Shown piece by piece: positions 49,390 to 58,039 of a DNA stretch of 64,000 bases. Under the pieces are notes generated by a model, which was given only the letters and a program-made list of their open reading frames with translations, did no database searches and was not told the origin of the DNA. The first letter of the stretch is position 1. Every line of letters starts with the position of its first letter. A program made the translations under genes and the position numbers. Origin of the DNA: Candidatus Bathyarchaeia archaeon (GTDB lineage Archaea > Thermoproteota > Bathyarchaeia > Bathyarchaeales > Bathycorpusculaceae). The stretch lies in the NCBI GenBank assembly GCA_041447175.1, contig CP166960.1, forward strand, positions 631,365 to 695,364, in the 5' to 3' direction.

Positions 49390-49701
49390 TTACGCGTCTG
49401 TCGCTGCTGGTTTTTTTCTGTATAGTATGCCTTTGGGGTCTTTGAGTAATAAAATGCCCTCCCACAACACAAGCCCCACAACAAGCATAACGCCGCTGAG
49501 AACTGTTGCTTCAATTGATACCTCAAAGAATTCTCCGCCCCCTTCTAAAATGAAGGGCACTACGTGGTCAACAAGCACCATTATTGTTGTCCCCCAGAGA
49601 ATTAAACTAAGATACTTCAATAGGTACTTGTCGTTCTCAGCTTGGGTATACCATATTGCAGTTGCAATTGTCGCGGCGAATGCGAGTATTATTAGCCACA
49701 T
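49390..49701 (-). CDS. Three-span membrane protein
   Basis: A 103-residue hydrophobic protein (MWLIILAFAATIATAIWYTQ, ILWGTTIMVLVDHVVPFI, ATVLSGVMLVVGLVLWEGIL). ATG preceded by GGAGG. Divergent from the membrane gene at 49777 across a TTTAAAT promoter-like region, and the VDHVVPFI/AEHVFHGE segments of the two look related, so they may be subunits of one complex. Function unknown. Confidence 0.7.
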   Translation of the reverse strand: MWLIILAFAATIATAIWYTQAENDKYLLKYLSLILWGTTIMVLVDHVVPFILEGGGEFFEVSIEATVLSGVMLVVGLVLWEGILLLKDPKGILYRKKPAATDA

Positions 49702-49776
49702 ATTTTCTCATCCTCCGTTACGCTTATTAGCGAGTGTTACTTTATTTAAATTTAGTGTTACTGGAGGAAAAATGTG

Positions 49777-50157
49777 ATGGCGTGCTTCCTAGCTCCGATG
49801 ACTCTTGCAATTGTAGTGACAATCGTTCAAGTAATAACGAGACATAGCGATATCCCCAATAAACTAAAACTAACAGCATTTAATGCAATGCTCTGGGGAG
49901 GCGTAGGCTTGCTCGCTGCAGAACACGTCTTTCACGGTGAAATAACCGCGTGGGCACCATACCTAACAGCAATGTCCTCCCCTGCTGACACTGCTGTGAT
50001 GTTGTCCGAGATTGCTAGCGTTGGGGGGTCAATGACTTTAGCCATATCTGCTACATGGATGGGAATGCTTGCAGTAACTTCGCTGATGACAAAACGAATC
50101 GCAATCAAGGACCAATTAAGCCCACTCAGCAAGCCAATGACCACAAGAAAACAATAA
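49777..50157 (+). CDS. Three-span membrane protein, divergent partner
   Basis: A 126-residue hydrophobic protein: PMTLAIVVTIVQVITRHSDI, LWGGVGLLAAEHVFHGEI, and SVGGSMTLAISATWMGMLA. A GTG at 49774 precedes the ATG; GGAGG fits either. Not recognised. The neighbourhood offers no function. Confidence 0.68.
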   Translation: MACFLAPMTLAIVVTIVQVITRHSDIPNKLKLTAFNAMLWGGVGLLAAEHVFHGEITAWAPYLTAMSSPADTAVMLSEIASVGGSMTLAISATWMGMLAVTSLMTKRIAIKDQLSPLSKPMTTRKQ

Positions 50158-50449
50158 CACCAACTATCAAAAAACTCAAACTTTTTTTGTTTTCAACTTT
50201 TAATAACGCTTAACGCGATAGGCTAGTCATCGACTTTAACAAACATACCCTGAGTAATAGAACAAACTATGTTCTTTAACACGCGTCCCTTCACCACTGC
50301 ATGGCTGCCTGCAGCAGAAAAGGGTACTGACCTGCACCGCTCAGAAGTGGAGACCATTGTACAATTTGGCTTTTAGGGGTCAGAGCTGGGCAACGTGGTT
50401 AAAGCCAGTGCATCATGTGAACTCACTTTTCTACTTCATCCTGGTTGCT

Positions 50450-51262
50450 TTAGTTTTCTACTTTTATTGATTCTTCCAGTTCGTGGTCATAGAAGTGATT
50501 CAGAACCATCAGCACACTTTTGCCCGCTGTCTTAAAGCCCTGCGCGTAGTTTTCGGAGATAAACATCCCTTTCTTGTGGTCAGCTAGAATTATGCCGCAG
50601 TTTGTGGGCAGGGGGGATTCTTCGATAAAGATTTCGGCGTTTTCTTTAAGGTTTCGTGCGCTCGGAGTTAACCGGTGCACTAAGAGTTGGACTTTTACGC
50701 CTTTTGAGTGCGCCGCCTTGATTGTTGATTCAAACTCGGAGAAATCATCGTAGGGAATTCTTAGGCGCGCCTCGTTTGTGGCTGACAAAATGATGTCTTT
50801 TGCTTGGGTGTTTAGGTTGGTTTTTCCCCGTATTGTCCATACAATGTCCTCTGAAGGCTCCACCGATTCGTTCTTCCCAAAAAGATACTCCAGTTCCTCC
50901 AAAACTGCTTTTTGTGCTTCTGAAATTTCGTTGATTTTCTTTTTGTAGCTGCCTTCCAGAGCGCTTTTTCTTTCTATGTATTCTTTTTCTACAGTGCTTT
51001 TTAGCTGGTTCTCGATTCCTTCCATTGAGGTGGAGGGTTTTATTGCTTTGAAGAGTATGGGTCTGCCTTTTTGAGTTTCGATGAGTTTTCTTTTTTCGAG
51101 GCGCATGAGGACTTCGTAGATTTTGGAGTGGGGGATTTCGGTTATTTTGCTAAGGTCGCCGGCGCTTGAGGTGCCTTTTTCGACGAGGCTGATGTAGGCT
51201 TTTGCTTCGTATTCGGTTAATCCTAATGTTTCAAGTGCCTGCTGGATTTCTACACCTTTCAT
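50450..51262 (-). CDS. TrmB-family transcriptional regulator
   Basis: A 270-residue regulator: KGVEIQQALETLGLTEYEAK and KITEIPHSKIYEVLMRLEKR form the winged helix; a coiled coil follows (about 85-115) and a C-terminal PLD-like effector domain (DFSEFESTIKAAHSKGVKVQLLVHR). The C-terminal portion is similar in design to that of the gene at 5601. It is divergent from the calcium-type ATPase and may regulate it (inference). Confidence 0.88.
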   Translation of the reverse strand: MKGVEIQQALETLGLTEYEAKAYISLVEKGTSSAGDLSKITEIPHSKIYEVLMRLEKRKLIETQKGRPILFKAIKPSTSMEGIENQLKSTVEKEYIERKSALEGSYKKKINEISEAQKAVLEELEYLFGKNESVEPSEDIVWTIRGKTNLNTQAKDIILSATNEARLRIPYDDFSEFESTIKAAHSKGVKVQLLVHRLTPSARNLKENAEIFIEESPLPTNCGIILADHKKGMFISENYAQGFKTAGKSVLMVLNHFYDHELEESIKVEN

Positions 51263-51417
51263 GTTTTTCACCACTGAGAAAAAACATCAGTGACAAAACG
51301 AATTTAAGAATTGCTATACCTTATCCAGCAAATTAGCATCTAACACACCTAATGGAGATTAACAGCTTGAAACAAAACAAAAGAGCAAACTCAACAACCC
51401 GACTGGAGGCGACATAA

Positions 51418-54192
51418 TTGTCAAAATCCAAGTCATGGCATGCATTAACAGTCGAAGAATCACTCACAGAGCTAGACGTCAAAGAAAACGAAGGCATAAC
51501 ACAGCAAGACGCTCAAAGCCGACTCACCAAGTACGGCCTAAACGAGCTCAAAAAAGAAAAAGGCAAATCCCCCATCAAACTCTTCCTCTCCCAATTCACA
51601 GACGTGCTTATGATTATTCTTCTCATCGCCACAGGGCTTTCACTTGCAGTCGGCGAAACCGTAGACGCCATAATCATACTCGTCATCGTCATCGCAAGCG
51701 CCACTCTGGGCTTTACGCAAGAGTATCGTAGCGAAAAAGCCGTCGAAGCCCTCAAAAAAATGACCTCCCCCAACGCCATCGTCATCCGCGACGGCAAAGA
51801 AGCAAAAATTCCCGCCAGCCAACTTGTTCCCGGCGACATCATGCTGCTTTACACGGGTGACAAGGTCCCCGCTGACGCCCGGCTGATTGAAGCACATAAC
51901 CTTAAAGTTGAAGAAGCCGCCCTCACAGGAGAATCTGCCGCAGTAGACAAAGCCATCACCACCCTCGCGGAAGGTGCCCAGTTAAACGACCGCAACAACA
52001 TGATATACACCGGCACCATCATCGCTTACGGTAGAGCAAAAGCCGTTGTTACCGAAACTGGTATGAACACTGAGTTTGGCAAAATTGCCCAAATGGTCCA
52101 AAGCACCGAAACCGAAACAACACCACTCGAAAAACGAATGGCATCAGTAGGCAAATGGATAGGCATTCTGGCTGTGGTTATAGCTGCCAGCGTAGCAGTA
52201 GTGGGCATAGTTATCGAGGGGCGTCCAATTCTTGAGATGGTCCTCTGGGCAGTCAGCCTCGCAGTAGCTGCGGTGCCCGAAGCGCTTCCCGCGATTGTCA
52301 CAGGCGCCTTAGCCATCGGCATGTACCGCATGACCAAAGTTAACGCTGTCGTGAAGCGGCTTCCTGCCGTAGAGACTTTGGGCTGCACCAGCGTTATCTG
52401 CAGCGACAAAACTGGTACAATGACCAAAGGCGAAATGACCGTCCAGCGGGTCTACACCAACAACTCCGCCATAAAAGTCACAGGCATCGGATACGCTCCC
52501 GAAGGCAACTTCGAATTTGAAAACAAACAAATAACCCCTGACGCGCAACTCACCAAACTCCTGAAAGTCTCCTGCCTCTGCAACGACTCCGCCCTTGAAA
52601 AAGACGACCAAACCAAAAAGTGGACTGTAAAAGGGGACCCCACTGAAGGCGCCCTCATTGTTGCAGCCGCCAAAGCCGACCTACAAAAGCAGGAGCTTGA
52701 CCAGCAAGAACCCCGCATCGCAGAGATTCCCTTCAGCAGCGAACGCAAACGCATGACCACCATCCACCAAGTCGGCAACACACGCATGGCATACATGAAA
52801 GGCGCACCAGAAATTGTGCTGGAGAAATGCAGCCAAATTCTGCTCAACGGTACCGTGCAGAAGCTGACCAGCGAGCAGCGTGTTGAACTGCAAAAGGTTA
52901 CTGAAGCGATGGCTTTGCAGGCTTTGCGCAACTTGGGTTTTGCCTACAAAGAACTTCCCTCAAACAAGGCAGTCTTTGATGAGACAATTGAAGAGGGCTT
53001 TGTTTTCGTAGGCATTATGGGTATGATTGACCCGCCCCGCAGCGAAGTTAAAGACGCCATCGCCATCTGCAGAAAAGCAGGCATCCGCGTGGTCATGATA
53101 ACAGGCGACCACAAACTCACCGCCACCGCCGTTGCCAAAGAGCTTAACCTCATCGGCGAAAACGAGGAGGGCAAAGTTCTCACAGGCGTTGAGCTTGAAG
53201 CAATGGATGACCAGCAACTGTATGACGTAGTGGAAAACGTTGCCATCTATGCCCGCGTTGCTCCTGAACATAAAGTGCGCATAGTTAAGGCATGGAAGCA
53301 GCGGGACCAAGTTGTGGCCATGACTGGCGACGGCGTCAACGATGCACCCGCGCTTAAAAAAGCAGACATAGGCATTGCCATGGGCATCACCGGCACAGAA
53401 GTCAGCAAAGAAGCAGCCTCCATGGTTCTGGCGGACGACAACTTTGCCAGCATCGTCAAAGCAGTCAAAGAAGGCAGGGAAATCTATGACAACATCAAAA
53501 AATACCTCACCTTCCTGTTGCAGTGCAACATCATGGAAATCCTAGTCATGTTCATCGCCGTCGTCACAGTGCCCTACATTGCAAGCATGCTGGTTCCTGG
53601 GCTTTCCTCTACACTTACGGGTCAAAACTCCATCAACAATGCAGCTATTGCGTTGACTGCGGTGCAGATTCTGTGGATGAACCTTGTCACTGACGGCTTA
53701 CCTGCTATCGCATTAGGCGTAGACCCAGGCGACCCCGACCTCATGGAACGCAAACCTCGCAAACCCAAAGAGAGCATATTCTCACGTGATGTTCTGACGT
53801 TCCTGATTGCTACCCCTCTGCTGACAACGACTCTGCTGCTGGGAGCGTATTTCGCGCATTCCCCATGGCTGGGTGAATATCAACTGTTGGAAGCCCGAAC
53901 TCAACTGCTGACTGCTATGATAATGATTGAGTTAGCCATTGCGCTGTCTTCGCGTTCGCTTAAGTACCCCGTGTTCAAAGTGGGCGTGTTCAAGAACAAG
54001 TACCTCTGGTACGCGATACTCTCATCGTTTGCCCTGCAGCTCGTCATCCTTTACGTCCCTGGAATTCAGGCGCTGTTCGATGTGCGTTCACCCGAACTCA
54101 TTGACTGGGCAATCGCGGCACTATTTGCAGGCATAGTCTTCGCTGCGTTGGAAACCGGAAAATACATCTCAAGCCGACGAAGAAAAACATAA
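51418..54192 (+). CDS. P-type Ca2+-ATPase (P2A-like cation pump)
   Basis: A 924-residue P-type ATPase. TGES (EEAALTGESAAVDKA), PEALPAIVTGALAIG in membrane segment 4, CSDKTGTMTKGEMTV, GDGVNDAPALKKADIGIAM and LWMNLVTDGLPAIALGVDP in segment 6 match P2A calcium pumps (SERCA/PMR1), although sodium or other ions are possible. It would export cations. TTG start behind GGAGGCGAC. The TrmB gene is divergent. Confidence 0.93.
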   Translation: MSKSKSWHALTVEESLTELDVKENEGITQQDAQSRLTKYGLNELKKEKGKSPIKLFLSQFTDVLMIILLIATGLSLAVGETVDAIIILVIVIASATLGFTQEYRSEKAVEALKKMTSPNAIVIRDGKEAKIPASQLVPGDIMLLYTGDKVPADARLIEAHNLKVEEAALTGESAAVDKAITTLAEGAQLNDRNNMIYTGTIIAYGRAKAVVTETGMNTEFGKIAQMVQSTETETTPLEKRMASVGKWIGILAVVIAASVAVVGIVIEGRPILEMVLWAVSLAVAAVPEALPAIVTGALAIGMYRMTKVNAVVKRLPAVETLGCTSVICSDKTGTMTKGEMTVQRVYTNNSAIKVTGIGYAPEGNFEFENKQITPDAQLTKLLKVSCLCNDSALEKDDQTKKWTVKGDPTEGALIVAAAKADLQKQELDQQEPRIAEIPFSSERKRMTTIHQVGNTRMAYMKGAPEIVLEKCSQILLNGTVQKLTSEQRVELQKVTEAMALQALRNLGFAYKELPSNKAVFDETIEEGFVFVGIMGMIDPPRSEVKDAIAICRKAGIRVVMITGDHKLTATAVAKELNLIGENEEGKVLTGVELEAMDDQQLYDVVENVAIYARVAPEHKVRIVKAWKQRDQVVAMTGDGVNDAPALKKADIGIAMGITGTEVSKEAASMVLADDNFASIVKAVKEGREIYDNIKKYLTFLLQCNIMEILVMFIAVVTVPYIASMLVPGLSSTLTGQNSINNAAIALTAVQILWMNLVTDGLPAIALGVDPGDPDLMERKPRKPKESIFSRDVLTFLIATPLLTTTLLLGAYFAHSPWLGEYQLLEARTQLLTAMIMIELAIALSSRSLKYPVFKVGVFKNKYLWYAILSSFALQLVILYVPGIQALFDVRSPELIDWAIAALFAGIVFAALETGKYISSRRRKT

Positions 54193-54204
54193 CCCACCCC
54201 CTCT

Positions 54205-54298
54205 TTCCGCAAGATAAATCCGCGATGAACAAAGACGGAACCACCAAGCAATATTTCATTCTTGGCGTTCCGTTGTTCGGCTGCGGAAATCGTTTTTT
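54205..54298 (+). ncRNA. Long interrupted hairpin with T-tract
   Basis: Left arm segments TCCGC (54219), GAAC, CGGAAC and CCAAG pair in order with CTTGG, GTTCCG, GTTC and GCGGA (to 54287) around a 12-nt loop, with small bulges; T-run follows at 54292-54298. It lies 13 nt after the ATPase stop. It could be a strong terminator, a processed small RNA or a relic of a mobile element. The rest to 54489 holds no gene; an A/T-rich promoter is near 54450. Confidence 0.5.
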
Positions 54299-54489
54299 CT
54301 TTTCAATATACGATTTCGATACGCGTAGGTTATTGTTAAATGAGGTGCGGCTGGGCTATGGTTGTTTGCGGATGAACCTTAATTGTGGTTAACGCTGGGG
54401 TTTTGATTCATATTTGTAGCTGTTATGTGTGTTGCGGTGTTGTTGTTCTAAAATTTTAAATATTCACAATACGCATTTCTGATTGAGGA

Positions 54490-54765
54490 ATGATTATGCA
54501 ACCAGATTTCAAGTTTTGTCAAAGTTGTGGAATGCCCCTAAATCAGTCTGAACTGTTTGGAACAGAATCTGATGGCTCAAAAACCGAAAAGTACTGCGCC
54601 TACTGCTACAAGGATGGCAAATTCACTACCCCTGAGGCTACGCTTGAGCAGATGATAGAAATTTCCGCCAAGGGCTGGTCAGATAATGACCCTAACATCA
54701 CCTACGAGCAGGCAAAAGCTGAACTGTCGCTGATGTTGCCGCGGCTGGAACGCTGGTGGAAGTAG
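54490..54765 (+). CDS. Zinc-ribbon protein (Zn_ribbon_2 type)
   Basis: A 91-residue protein: FKFCQSCGMPLNQSELFGTE, then KYCAYCYKDGKFTTPEATLE, with the CxxC pairs and CGMP of the 'putative zinc ribbon' family widespread in anaerobes, plus a helical C-terminus ending RLERWWK. Function unknown. Confidence 0.88.
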   Translation: MIMQPDFKFCQSCGMPLNQSELFGTESDGSKTEKYCAYCYKDGKFTTPEATLEQMIEISAKGWSDNDPNITYEQAKAELSLMLPRLERWWK

Positions 54766-55177
54766 CTGTACCTTCTTGTGTCTGTTGGCAGTCTTAAATT
54801 GAAGGCGTAGAAAACTGCAGAGCAAAAAACACCTCTTGCTTAAATTTTAAGGGTGCTTTCACCAGAGCCTGTACCACGCCACCCAATGGTTTTCTGTTTT
54901 GGCTCTCTCGCCATGAGATGCGTGACATGGGATTTATGCGTGCAAAGCAGGCATCCGTGGTGAAAGCATACAAACAAAGGGGTTGTTCCTTTTGGGTTTT
55001 GCCTTTATAGTTGATGACGCATTTTTACCTCTATATTGGTCTACAAAAACTTGTGGCTGGCCTTTTTTTCAAAAACAAATTCGTACCCATTCCTGTGTGG
55101 TGGTGGTTCAAATTCTGTTTTTTCTCCACAACTTCTTTAAACAAATCCGCCCATCCTACGTAGGAGAAGTGAGTGAA
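54766..55177. other. Spacer upstream of YbjQ-like gene
   Basis: No gene supported. An open frame continues upstream from the YbjQ-like gene to 54983, but its hydrophobic, repeat-poor product is unlike the family. A T-rich promoter-like stretch lies at 55010-55130. Confidence 0.4.
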
Positions 55178-55507
55178 ATGGTTGAAGACATCATTTTGGC
55201 AACAATGCCTTTAATCCCAAAATATGACGTTGAAGAAGTCCTTGGACTAGTTTACGGCTCCAGCACCCGAACCCGCGGCATAGGCGGCAGGTTTGTTTCA
55301 GGTATCCAATCCATGACGGGCGGCAAAGGCACCGCTTACGAAGAAGAAATCGAAAAAGCTCGAAGAGAAGCGGTGGAAGAACTGAAAAATGAAGCCCGCA
55401 AGCTCGGCGCCAACGGTGTGCTGGCTATCGATTTTGAAACCACCGAAATCCTCGAAGGCTTCATAATCGTGACGGCGTACGGAACTGCAGTTAAACTGAA
55501 GAAGTGA
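55178..55507 (+). CDS. YbjQ/UPF0145 heavy-metal-binding-domain-like protein
   Basis: A 109-residue protein: GLVYGSSTRTRGIGGRFVSG, GGKGTAYEEEIEKARREAVE, ARKLGANGVLAIDFETTEIL. This matches the pentameric UPF0145 family. ATG 55178 has GGAG at 11 nt; GTG 55169 is too close to it. Its function is not settled. Confidence 0.85.
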   Translation: MVEDIILATMPLIPKYDVEEVLGLVYGSSTRTRGIGGRFVSGIQSMTGGKGTAYEEEIEKARREAVEELKNEARKLGANGVLAIDFETTEILEGFIIVTAYGTAVKLKK

Positions 55508-55559
55508 CACCCCAAACAGTTTTAGGTCGTATTTACATAAGTAACCTTGAGGGATAGAT

Positions 55560-55664
55560 TTGGACAAAAAATGCCCTGTATGCAAGAAACCTTTTATGAC
55601 CTTTGACAGCAAGAAAAAATACTGCAGCGATGCCTGCGCCAAAAAAGCCAACAAAGCCAAATAG
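55560..55664 (+). CDS. 34-residue zinc-finger miniprotein
   Basis: TTG 55560 preceded by GAGGGAT; TAG ends at 55664. The product is MDKKCPVCKKPFMTFDSKKK then YCSDACAKKANKAK: CPVC and CSDAC give a TRASH/zinc-knuckle-type pattern. Fewer than 40 residues, so usually missed. It converges with the next mini zinc ribbon. Confidence 0.72.
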   Translation: MDKKCPVCKKPFMTFDSKKKYCSDACAKKANKAK

Positions 55665-55670
55665 GCGCCG

Positions 55671-55823
55671 TTAGAGTTCATACCTTGATGAATCCATCTG
55701 GGAGCCGCATTTGGGCGTAACAAAATAGAAGGTTTCGCCACATTGGCGGCAGTGGAACTCTTGATTTTTATTTTTCTCCACTTCCAAACTTTGGCATTTG
55801 GGGCAGCGTATATTGGTGGGCAA
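55671..55823 (-). CDS. 50-residue zinc-ribbon miniprotein
   Basis: TTG 55823; stop TAA at 55673-55671. MPTNIRCPKCQSLEVEKNKN and QEFHCRQCGETFYFVTPKCG carry CPKC and CRQC; such two-knuckle ribbons occur in archaeal transcription or RNA-associated proteins. A third cysteine (PKCG) is additional. No function assigned. Confidence 0.7.
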   Translation of the reverse strand: MPTNIRCPKCQSLEVEKNKNQEFHCRQCGETFYFVTPKCGSQMDSSRYEL

Positions 55824-55934
55824 GGTTTCTCGTTATTTTAAGTGTGGCAGTTTGGATAAAGCTTGCGACTGCACTCACCAACGTACGGCAAAGTATTTGT
55901 ACTGTTTCTTTTTATTTTTGATAGGGTGGATGGA

Positions 55935-56060
55935 TTGTCTAAAAAGGCTAAAAAAGCTGAGGGCTTAGAGCAACACAAAAAGCTTCAGCGGGAAAAAGAC
56001 CAGAAGCGCAAAGAGCGAAAAAAGGTTGCCCTTCCGGCAAAACACGGCAAAGGCAAATAG
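55935..56060 (+). CDS. Lysine-rich small basic protein
   Basis: A 41-residue protein, from TTG 55935 (GGTGGA just upstream): LSKKAKKAEGLEQHKKLQRE, then KDQKRKERKKVALPAKHGKG. About half the residues are basic. It resembles small archaeal nucleic-acid-associated peptides. A hydrophobic N-terminal stretch upstream in frame (from 55863) is unlikely to be translated. Confidence 0.55.
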   Translation: MSKKAKKAEGLEQHKKLQREKDQKRKERKKVALPAKHGKGK

Positions 56061-56224
56061 CGCATAATCGTCTGTGCTTTGCCGCCCCTCTTTTTTGTTT
56101 ACTTACACCACTTTAGGCTTTGAATCCGCAGGGTCTTCTTGGGTTTGTGGTTGTCGTTTTATGCCAACAAAATCTTATTACACAAACTCTGCTTGCATAA
56201 GCTTAGATTTTGGAAGGATTATCC

Positions 56225-57562
56225 ATGAGTGCTTCTTTTCATAATTTCCCTTTCAAGTTTGAGCTTTCTGCGCGTATCTCGACACGTGTCATAGTTTTGG
56301 CGTTAATTGCCGTTTTGGCGCTTGCTTTTTCAGCGGGAACAGCCGCAGTTTACGCCCAAGAATCTACTGTTCAGCCTCAAGTAACCTCCCCGTCCACTTC
56401 GCTTTCGCAGCTTTACCAAAACGTTGAGGACTCAGTGGTTGTTATAACTTGTTTACAGCCCACCTTGACGATGTTTGGGCAAGCTTACAGTCAAGTTCAG
56501 GGCTCGGGCTTTATCTACGACAATAACGAAACCATGGTCGTAGTTACGAACTACCATGTTGTTCAGGAAGGGGTAAACATCAGCGTCACTTTTCGTAACG
56601 GAAACGGCTATGCCGCAACAGTTTTAGGTTCAGACCCCTACGCGGACCTTGCGGTGCTCTCTACCGCTGCACCCCCCGACGCATATCACCCTATCGAAAT
56701 AGCCAGTTCTTCATCGCTTGAAGTGGGTGACTTTGTGGCGGCGTTGGGAAGCCCTTTTGGTTTGTCAGGGTCAATAACCGTGGGCATCGTTAGCCAACTG
56801 GGCAGAACCATAACCGAAACAACCTCAGGGGGCTTTCCCATAGCTAACGTGATTCAAACAGATGCGCCCATTAACCCTGGAAACTCGGGCGGTCCCCTGC
56901 TTAATGGTGAAGGACAAGTTGTAGGCATAAACACCGCGGGAGTTTCTGGAGCCACTGGGGTCGGGTTTGCTATCCCCTCTGACACAATTCTGCGGGAAAT
57001 CAATGACCTGATAACCACGGGGACCTACACGCAGCATCCTTACTTGGGCATCATTGGCGTAGACAACACCTACGACCTTGCAAACCAGACAGGACTTAAC
57101 GTCACCTACGGCATTTTACTCCAGCAAGTGACCGCCGGCGGACCAGCCGACGATGCGGGGCTTAGGGCAGGCACCACCCAAATCACCATAAACGGCGTGA
57201 ATGTCATCGTGGGCGGCGACCTCATTGTAGCCATTAACGGTTCCCGCATCATCAACTCCGACGGGTTATCCGCGTATCTTGAGGAAAACACTTTGCCAAA
57301 CCAAACCATAACGGTTACCGTTATCCGAAACGGCGAAACAATGGATGTCCCCGTAGTGTTAGGAACGCGTCCTTTACCTAACAGTGCCGTAGTGCCATTT
57401 CCGTCCCCTTCATCCTCTTCGTCTGCTTCTCCTGCAATTGCAGAAGCCACTGCCATAGCAGCCATAGGTGCCTTCACTGTGGGAACAGCTTTGTATGCCA
57501 CGTTTTGGTGGCGTTTTCGAAGATTTGCTCCTAATAAAGAAAACAGGGTTCATGTTGGATAA
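56225..57562 (+). CDS. HtrA/DegP-like serine protease with PDZ and C-terminal membrane anchor
   Basis: A 445-residue trypsin-like protease. An N-terminal signal/anchor (VIVLALIAVLALAFSAGTAA) is followed by the catalytic His in VVVTNYHVVQEG, Asp in DPYADLAVLST and Ser in NPGNSGGPLLN, then one PDZ domain (GILLQQVTAGGPADDAGLRA). A Ser/Pro linker and a terminal helix (AAIGAFTVGTALYATFWWRF) give a second anchor. It would degrade misfolded proteins outside the membrane. ATG 56225 behind GGAAGG. Confidence 0.93.
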   Translation: MSASFHNFPFKFELSARISTRVIVLALIAVLALAFSAGTAAVYAQESTVQPQVTSPSTSLSQLYQNVEDSVVVITCLQPTLTMFGQAYSQVQGSGFIYDNNETMVVVTNYHVVQEGVNISVTFRNGNGYAATVLGSDPYADLAVLSTAAPPDAYHPIEIASSSSLEVGDFVAALGSPFGLSGSITVGIVSQLGRTITETTSGGFPIANVIQTDAPINPGNSGGPLLNGEGQVVGINTAGVSGATGVGFAIPSDTILREINDLITTGTYTQHPYLGIIGVDNTYDLANQTGLNVTYGILLQQVTAGGPADDAGLRAGTTQITINGVNVIVGGDLIVAINGSRIINSDGLSAYLEENTLPNQTITVTVIRNGETMDVPVVLGTRPLPNSAVVPFPSPSSSSSASPAIAEATAIAAIGAFTVGTALYATFWWRFRRFAPNKENRVHVG

Positions 57563-57669
57563 GGTGTTTTTGTGGGGTTTTTGTTTTATTTTTCTATATG
57601 GAAAACGTGGTTTGGTTTTAAATACTACTAAAGCCGACTATAAGTTAGCAGAACTGGTGGAGTGGAAAC

Positions 57670-57957
57670 TTGTCAACAGATGAAGAACTGCGAAGAAAAG
57701 CTCGTCAGAGAGCTGAAGCCAAAATCGCCTTTTACATTCACTTAGCCGTGTTCTCAATTGTCAACGCCTTTCTCATTGCCGTCTGGTGGTTCACAGGCGG
57801 CTATCAGGGCGTGTTTCCCTGGTTTGTATTTCCGCTCTTTGGCTGGGGCATCGGGTTAGTAGCACATTACCTTACGGTTTTCTTGCGCACCGGAGTATCT
57901 GACAGAATGGTTGAGCAGGAATACCGCAGACTCAAAGAAGAACAACAATCAACCTAA
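57670..57957 (+). CDS. 2TM-domain small membrane protein
   Basis: A 95-residue protein with a charged N-terminus (STDEELRRKARQRAEAKIAF), two helices (FYIHLAVFSIVNAFLIAVWW and PWFVFPLFGWGIGLVAHYL) and a charged tail (ERMVEQEYRRLKEE type). This is the 2TM domain pattern, whose bacterial relatives sit at histidine kinase ends. TTG start behind GGTGGAG. Function unknown. Confidence 0.82.
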   Translation: MSTDEELRRKARQRAEAKIAFYIHLAVFSIVNAFLIAVWWFTGGYQGVFPWFVFPLFGWGIGLVAHYLTVFLRTGVSDRMVEQEYRRLKEEQQST

Positions 57958-58039
57958 CAGTCAAAGACGCGAAGAAGAGTTGCTGACAGGAAGACTAAGA
58001 GGCGAAAAGAGTAGGCGGGTGGGCGTGCAAGCCCTTTTG

